Shown here: piece by piece, positions 58,001 to 64,000 of the stretch
How positions within the stretch are numbered: position 1 is the first letter of the stretch
Layout of the letters: each line of letters opens with the position of its first letter
Assembly (NCBI GenBank): GCA_000469685.2
Contig: LS997565.1
Span: 14,815,235-14,879,234, forward strand
Length of the DNA: 64,000 bases
Direction: 5' to 3'
Source: Haemonchus contortus
Lineage: Eukaryota; Nematoda; Chromadorea; Rhabditida; Trichostrongylidae
Made by a program: the position numbers and the translations under genes
The notes under the pieces: model-generated
Told to the model about the DNA's origin: nothing
The model's database searches: none
Seen by the model: only the letters and a program-made list of their open reading frames with translations

Positions 58001-61000
58001 TCTGTATACAAATGTGGATGATAAATCTTTCTGCACCGGACAACTTCCTTTCGAATTTCAGTACTGTTTCTTTTGTACAGCCCTGTTGCACTCAGTGGTT
58101 ATGCCGTATACGGTACATCGATATCTGACTCGGTCATATCTTCTATTCAGGTAGGTTTAGTCGAAACTGCTTATCGAGAAGATTGCTGAAGTGAATAGTA
58201 ATATTGGAATAGAAAGAGTGATAGAATATCGGTCATTATTATCGGAATACTGAAGTACGACCTAGCTGTCAGGAAAGATCATGCTCATTCTGTTTGGGAA
58301 AGTGTAACGCCATTCTATGCATCGAATATGCGAATAGCTAGTCTCCATCGGAAAAGGGTGGTAACGTGAGTGAATGGAAAAAATCGTCTGACGGTAATGA
58401 TAGCTAGAGAGATCTACAGAAACAATGCGTAAATAAAGCTTATATTTACTTTCGAAGCACTATTCCGGCTTCTACTCCAACACAAAGGCATGCTTTTCAG
58501 ACTCCAATTTTGCGGCTTCTGATCAGTGTTCTAATCACATTACATGTACTATTTTCAATTCTGATCATTATCAATCCTTTGCACCAAGGTGTCGAAGAAC
58601 ATGTAGGCGTAAAGCACGGTAAGTGTTGTGGAGAGAATCCAGTATTGCTTCATATATTTACTTTTACATTTAACACAACGCAGTTGATGTCATTTCGTGC
58701 ACTTAACCAGAATCGGCAAGGCCATTGATCATTCGCTATCACTTTATTATCACAAGACTTTCATCTTAAAAGCACAGTGACGTCGGTGACGAAAAAAGAG
58801 AGAAAGTCCAAAGAATTTCGAAATATAAAATCTTCTTAAAATTGTCAATTTACAATAGTGAACGATGTTATGACGACGAAAGGGATTCTAGCCCGCGCAT
58901 TTGCATGAAGAGTTGGATACGGTGTCTTTACTATCAAGGATAGCGCTCCCTTTTCATTGGTCACGACTGATTGCTTTCAAAGTACCCAACAGCCAACACT
59001 GGCGTTGGCTCACAGTGCCGACGAGGGCGTCGGTCCTCGATCGATATCCCGTTCTTTGGTAACTGTTTCTTTATTAAGTACTTCTTCGAAGTTGAAAACT
59101 TGTAACTGTTTAATGTGTGTTAACTAACTACAGGTTTTATTATAATTCAGTAGTTCCCGTTGAGTGCGACAATTTTATGATACGTGGTAGGTGATCAGCA
59201 ATGTGATGCTATAAGATTTGACCCTTATGAACGCATGTTTTTGTTCATATTGGTCACTTATTCGAATTTACAACATATAGACTTCTTTATGCATGGCGCA
59301 ATCCCTACAGGGACATTGAAGGACGACCGCTCCTGAGAATTGTCACCAGTGCTGCACCTTTTGAGCCCTTAATGTGCCCTACCGGGATTTGTATTTCGAT
59401 TCGACCCGTAAGTATCCTTTCGGAGAGACATATGCGATCTACTAGAAATCGTAGAATCCATTTTTGAAATGTACCTTGAACAACTTTTTTGGCACAATCT
59501 CAAACCACACTTGTGGTTTCTATGGATCATTTTTGACCTCGAATCATACTTATGATTTCTAGAGATCATTTTCACCAGTTACTATCGGCACATACTTTAT
59601 ATTATTGTGCCTTTGGTGTAAATTTCATTAAACTCATAAGAAAGAGCGAGAAATCAAGAAAACGGGCGACTGCTGTAACCTTCATACTAGATATTTGGAC
59701 AATGTTGTAGAGGTTGTAAATATAAATATATAATTCGCTAAGTGTGTCTGTTGGTATGTCGGTGTGTTTGTGTGTGTGTCGGTGTGTGTGTCTGACCGGA
59801 AATTCATAACTCCTGTCTCCGTGGAATTAGAGCGTTCAAATTTGGTATGAGTAAGGGGGACAGGATGGAAACACCTATGGTAGGTGGCAGGTCCGGACTA
59901 CATTCACAGGGAGCAGGTTGTGCGCGATAAAAATTTTAGGCCGCAAATTCATAACTCCTGTTCCAGTGGACCCAAAGCGTTCAAAATTGATAGGAGTACC
60001 GGGGGCGGAACACTTATGGTGGGTGACAGGTCCGGACTCCGTGCACAGGGAGCGGGGCGTGCGCGATAGTAATTTTGGGCCGCAAATTCATAACTCCTGT
60101 TCCCATGGACCTAGAAAGCTCAAATTCGGTAGGATCACACTTTTCGTATTACCAGTGGAACCTCGGCATTCTAATAGGTGATGCAGGATGTGACAGGATC
60201 GTAGGTACTCTGTGACAAGAACTGATGATAACTGATCAGAGAAGACGAAGGACCTAAGAGTGCCACCCACCGATCAAAATCCTAACATCTTCGGTATCTA
60301 CGATGCAGCTTTGACCGTTCACTATGTTTCACTCGATAAGACGCTCGAGATGTTTCACTCGAGATGGTAGAGCAGGGTGACAAAAGTGAGTGGTAAGTGT
60401 AGTGATAGGGACCCATTAGGGCAATACGCTAAGCAGATTAGAACTTTGTTTATTTCTTACTATTAGACTACGTCCGCTACCCAGCAAGGTTTTTGATTCA
60501 ATGAAGGATCCTCTTTGCTCGATGTCATTTGCGAGAAAACTTGTATAAACATAATCGTCCATCCAAATGATATAACAAACATGAGTAACGATGATTTTAT
60601 TATCTCTTACATTCCATTCATGGTAATATCTAAATGTCCAAGTCCAATATTAGCATAGTATTCAATCATATAATAATAAAGCACTCAAGAATCTGAATAA
60701 TAACAACTTGAGAATTGAGACTCGGTCGGACGGATTGTGTTGACGAAAACCACCCTTACATACCTTACGCAGATAGTTATTATGGACATAGAGTAACAGG
60801 GGAATACGAAGATAGTAAACAATAATGGGATCCAACAAATTTTAGGTAAGAGATATAAGTGTCAATAAGTGACCTGTTAAAGATTAATTAAGGATACCAC
60901 CGCAGACTACATTGAGGTCATCAAAAGGGAACATAACTTGAAAAATAAAGTTTTTAAGCAAAAGTTATATAATTGGACTCAAATTATTTAAAAGGATAAA

Positions 61001-63995
61001 CGACTGTAACCTCAAACGAGAACAAGTGTCGCGAACTGGGGTGCGTAGGGTGATGAGCTCCTTACCTCCGTTGAAGTGGTAGCTCTGCCAAGCGTCTATG
61101 CCGTCCTTATTGTAACAGCCCCAAGTCGTGGAAGATGTGAGAGCCTTAAGAGCGAGGATACTGCGGTAAAATGCTACGGCCCTCACTACCTTCCTCCATT
61201 GCATCTGCGAATCTAGTACCTCTGCCCCAAACGTATATGCTTTGTATATCGTTGAAAATAAACTATTAATAATAAGACACCACTAGAACTAATAATAAGA
61301 ATAAGACACCACTGAGAATGCAATAATGAAGATACTTGCCCGCTATCAAAGAGAAAAAATTGAATTAATAAGTTCACCTTGTTACATATGCAAATGCGGA
61401 AAGCGAACATACGAGCAAGCTCCTGCGTCACCACTGAACTTCGGCACCTGCTGTCTTCGGGGAAGAGAACAGGTGCCGGAGTTCGGTGTCCGCGGACGCC
61501 GCGCACGTACCGTGTGTCTCGGGTAACGGAACTTCTCCCCGATTGCGGCATTCTCCCTTGCGGCATGCGGCAAATGTCACTGCAGTTACCGTACTCACCC
61601 AGCCTCCCTTCCAATCGATATGACGCAATATTTTTCATCGATTGCCTTTCTTTTTTATTAGAATTGATCATTTTTTCTGTGTCTTTTTCGTTTTTATGTG
61701 TATTAGACTTGATTAGTTAGAATGAATTCTCCTATATTAGCGACGATCAAGACCGCATTGGAATTGAAGAGAGCGGTCAGCCAATTCAAATAACTAAAGG
61801 ACTCCCTACCCCACCCCGCGCTCCAATCTTCCACCGCAATCCTGCAAACCTTTCCTCCATCAGTCCAGTCCTGGTAGTTCGATAATCCTGGTGCCTGCTT
61901 TCCGAAATCCCTCCTGTGGACGAGGTCGGTGGACGACGACGATTACGACGATGACTACTGCGCGAAGAGAAGAACCGACCGAGGGATATTGACATGGTGA
62001 AAACTTGCAAGGTGCTGTGGCAATCGATGCGAACGACGCGCAATTTGATTGGTGAAAACTGTACTGCGTGTCGAATAATGCGCATGCGGTGTGGGGACAG
62101 CCCATGCGTAGACGGAAGTCGTGGGTTCATTAATTCCATCTACGCATTTAGAACTCCACGATCAATTCAAAATAACGGATTTGTCCAAAGTAGTAATCAT
62201 TTAAAAACCTTATAAGTTTGCTGCCTATCACAGTTTCAACAAGGATATAAACAAACATAGGGAGTAATAAATACTAATAAATCAGAGGAAGCAGGCGGCC
62301 TGCTGTCTATACCAATGAGCTGATTCATGATACAGGTTCTGCGAAACATGACACGCGACGGGATGAACATTGAACTCAACTACCCAGCTTTTCATATTCA
62401 CAACACTTCATGGAATAGCTTCTCTTGCCGCGCTGATTTCCTTCTCCATCCCTATATTAGAGGCTTTCAGAATTCGGTATTGGACGAGTTATTGTTCGCA
62501 CGATTGTCTTATTTCTCACCACATTTGTGGCTTCTCTGCTGCCAAACTTTGGGGTCTTCCTTGATCTGGCAAGTTTTTTATGCTCATTCATTTGGATTTG
62601 TCAAGTAATATTGAAGTATATAATTCCAACATTCCAGCGGTCCAGCGTTGTGTTGAAAGTTGGCCTTTTTAGTGAATCACGAAATAAACTGTTAGCTCGA
62701 AATCGCTTTTCTATCGCCTCTCCACAACGTCCTCGTGGGTGATATGCCCATTTAATTAAAAAAAACTATATAGCGACGGGTACTGTGCACTCACTACGGT
62801 GCCCTCTGAGTAAAAAGAGGTCTGTTGAGACAGACTTCCTTGCATTCTTGTAAGGGAACGCCCGGATAATATGCTGAAGCGCAGAATGTCCCCTCATTCA
62901 AATGGGCATTTGACCACCACGAGCTGTAGTTTGAGCTGCCTGTCACCGGAATTGAGAACGCGATCAGATTTATGCACAAGAGTGGTCATATCTTCTGACA
63001 GAAAGCATAACTGTTGTAACCGTCATATAAGCACTCTTGTCATGCATGAATAAGATCGCAGCTTTTGATCGACTGGTCGCTTCGAGATAGTACTCCGATG
63101 ACATTGTGCCCTATATTCTCCTGGGAGGTAGAGGTTAAAAGGACACCGTGCGCAACAAACCACGGCAGCGGTTCACATTGAGTTCGAAGAATGCTTCCAA
63201 TGACTACCCTTGAATTTCCCTTGAATTCTTCTTACATATTAATAGTCCTAGATAAATTAACATGAAGTGTCAAACTGATTGTTATCTGGTCTTTAAATGA
63301 GAGTTCATTGATCGTTCCAGGTGGGAAGCACATCCATGACTGCCCTCACCTTGGTTTTTCCTGGGCTATTTTCCCTCTACCTCGAAGCCGCTGAAAAACT
63401 CAGAGAAGAGGCACCGCGGATAAGTAACTCACTTGAAATGGACAACAATCCAATCCCAACTATAAGACAGTTCGTACCACTTTTTCCTCTTTTTTTCCGA
63501 TAAATATTTCTGAGACTGCGTTGCCTTATCTTCACGATTTTAGAGTTTTCGCAAGGACAAGCAATATACGTTTACTGGTTGAAGCTTTTGTAATATGTGA
63601 GTTAATCTTCTATGTATTCTTGATTTTGCTTTTGTGCTAAATGGGGCCTATATGGAGTGGGGCCAGGGCGGCGAGCAAGGCATGCCGTCCATGTACAAGA
63701 TCTTACGCCTAGCATGCCCATACTAGACGTTTAGTGATCGCACCAAGAAGACAATAATCTTTGTTTCCTGTAAATCATCGGAAACCCTAGTATTGTTTCA
63801 GGTGGTGGTGTGATCTTCGGTGTTATTTCAACCGTAAATGCATTACTACAAGCATCACAGTCCCCTTTGGCCAGTCCATGCTTTGTACAGCTGTTCTCAA
63901 ATCGTACAAGCTCAAGCTCATCTATATCAAAATTTTATTGCTGTGGAAAGTACAGGAATATCAGCTCTAATAGCTGGATTTTATGTGATGCATGA
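55083..63995 (+). CDS. Amino acid transporter, AAAP family (SLC36/SLC38-like), 12 exons
   Basis: Exons: 55083-55091, 55177-55297, 56055-56226, 57005-57193, 57251-57341, 57777-57930, 58062-58150, 58501-58618, 62471-62568, 63321-63423, 63546-63596, 63802-63995. Phases agree at every junction, giving 462 residues and a stop, the usual family length. Family hallmarks include [20 protein letters not shown] (TM1), [75 protein letters not shown] and [19 protein letters not shown]. About eleven membrane segments are expected. Such carriers move small neutral amino acids, often with protons or sodium, across plasma or lysosomal membranes; the substrate cannot be read from sequence. The junction after 62,568 uses a GC donor (CTG|GCAAGT). 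The last exon's 3' end is less certain because the window ends. Confidence 0.9.
55368..55635 (-). mobile_element. tRNA-derived SINE, copy 5, in a transporter intron
   Basis: The minus strand reads GGCGGAGGTGGTGTAGTG, then GATCCGAATCTTGG (decayed B-box) and the SINE body. It ends near 55,368. It lies wholly within the second transporter intron, antisense to the gene. Confidence 0.75.
59800..60125 (+). repeat. Tandem repeat, unit about 140 bp, about 2.3 copies, in a transporter intron
   Basis: AAATTCATAACTCCTGT starts three units at 59,800, 59,945 and 60,084. Other shared landmarks are ACAGGTCCGGACT-like, CACAGGGAGC and GTGCGCGATA. A TG-rich run (TGTGTGTGTCGGTGTGTGTG) precedes it at about 59,750-59,792. 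Confidence 0.9.
61432..61488. repeat. Near-perfect hairpin next to repeat R copy 2
   Basis: CACTGAACTTCGGCACCTG pairs with CAGGTGCCGGAGTTCGGTG with two mismatches and a 19-nt loop. Confidence 0.8.
61521..61846. repeat. Dispersed repeat R, copy 2, in a transporter intron
   Basis: Second copy of 29,906-30,238, collinear from GGGTAACGGAACTTCTCCCC to CGCAATCCTGC. It sits in the 3.85 kb intron before the exon at 62,471. Confidence 0.8.
62379..62470 (+). other. Transmembrane-exon-like segment abutting transporter exon 9
   Basis: After a CTACCCAG acceptor-like site the phase-0 frame reads [20 protein letters not shown] then IPILEAF. It has the same length and TLH anchor as the segment in exon 8 ([20 protein letters not shown]). 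It would accept the phase-0 end of exon 7, but runs into exon 9 out of frame by one base. It could be a decayed duplicate or mutually exclusive exon, or chance hydrophobic sequence. Confidence 0.35.
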
Positions 63996-64000
63996 GTCGT

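Noticed and set aside
1..64000. CRISPR arrays, prokaryotic operons, rRNA
   Set aside because: No regularly spaced repeats, no Shine-Dalgarno-led gene clusters and no rRNA sequence seen. The window is eukaryotic with spliced genes.

Overview
The window looks like intergenic-rich DNA from a nematode, most likely a clade V strongylid (hookworm- or trichostrongyle-like). This is inferred from the TTTCAG-type 3' splice sites, coding exons of 50-190 bp, introns from 57 bp to several kb, the first ATG placed just after a trans-splice-like acceptor, two genes with nematode-style architecture, and a dense load of short decayed mobile elements. I could not run database searches.

Two genes on the + strand can be modelled exon by exon with consistent phase. 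The first (33,610-44,061) encodes a protein with two MADF-type DNA-binding domains and a C-terminal coiled coil. Its 3.9 kb first intron is packed with transposon remnants, and a GC-box/TATA promoter-like block lies upstream. The second (55,083-63,995) encodes a 462-residue amino acid/auxin permease (AAAP; SLC36/SLC38-like) transporter in 12 exons. It is nearly complete to its stop, has one GC-AG intron, and has one 57-nt intron that is open in frame.

From 1 to about 33 kb there is no complete gene that I can build. A real two-exon fragment lies at 87-352. Isolated exon-like pieces lie at 3,317, 7,093, 7,672, 16,321 (-), 21,021, 27,461 and 27,822. The rest is relic sequence: a Penelope-like element fragment (GIY-YIG endonuclease part) at 1.4-1.9 kb, six copies of a tRNA-derived SINE, three copies of a long-TIR MITE, a TTAA-flanked MITE, four copies of a GC-rich repeat with an embedded short hydrophobic reading frame, and other dispersed or tandem repeats.

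Between the two genes (44.2-55 kb) lie an internally deleted mariner with intact ends (44,316-45,208), three separate hairpin or inverted-repeat structures (45.6, 50.2 and 52.6 kb), and sequence without recognisable genes. I saw no rRNA, functional tRNA or CRISPR. The items most worth a second look are the four-copy repeat with a conserved hydrophobic frame, the large hairpins, and the duplicated transmembrane-exon-like segment in the transporter gene.
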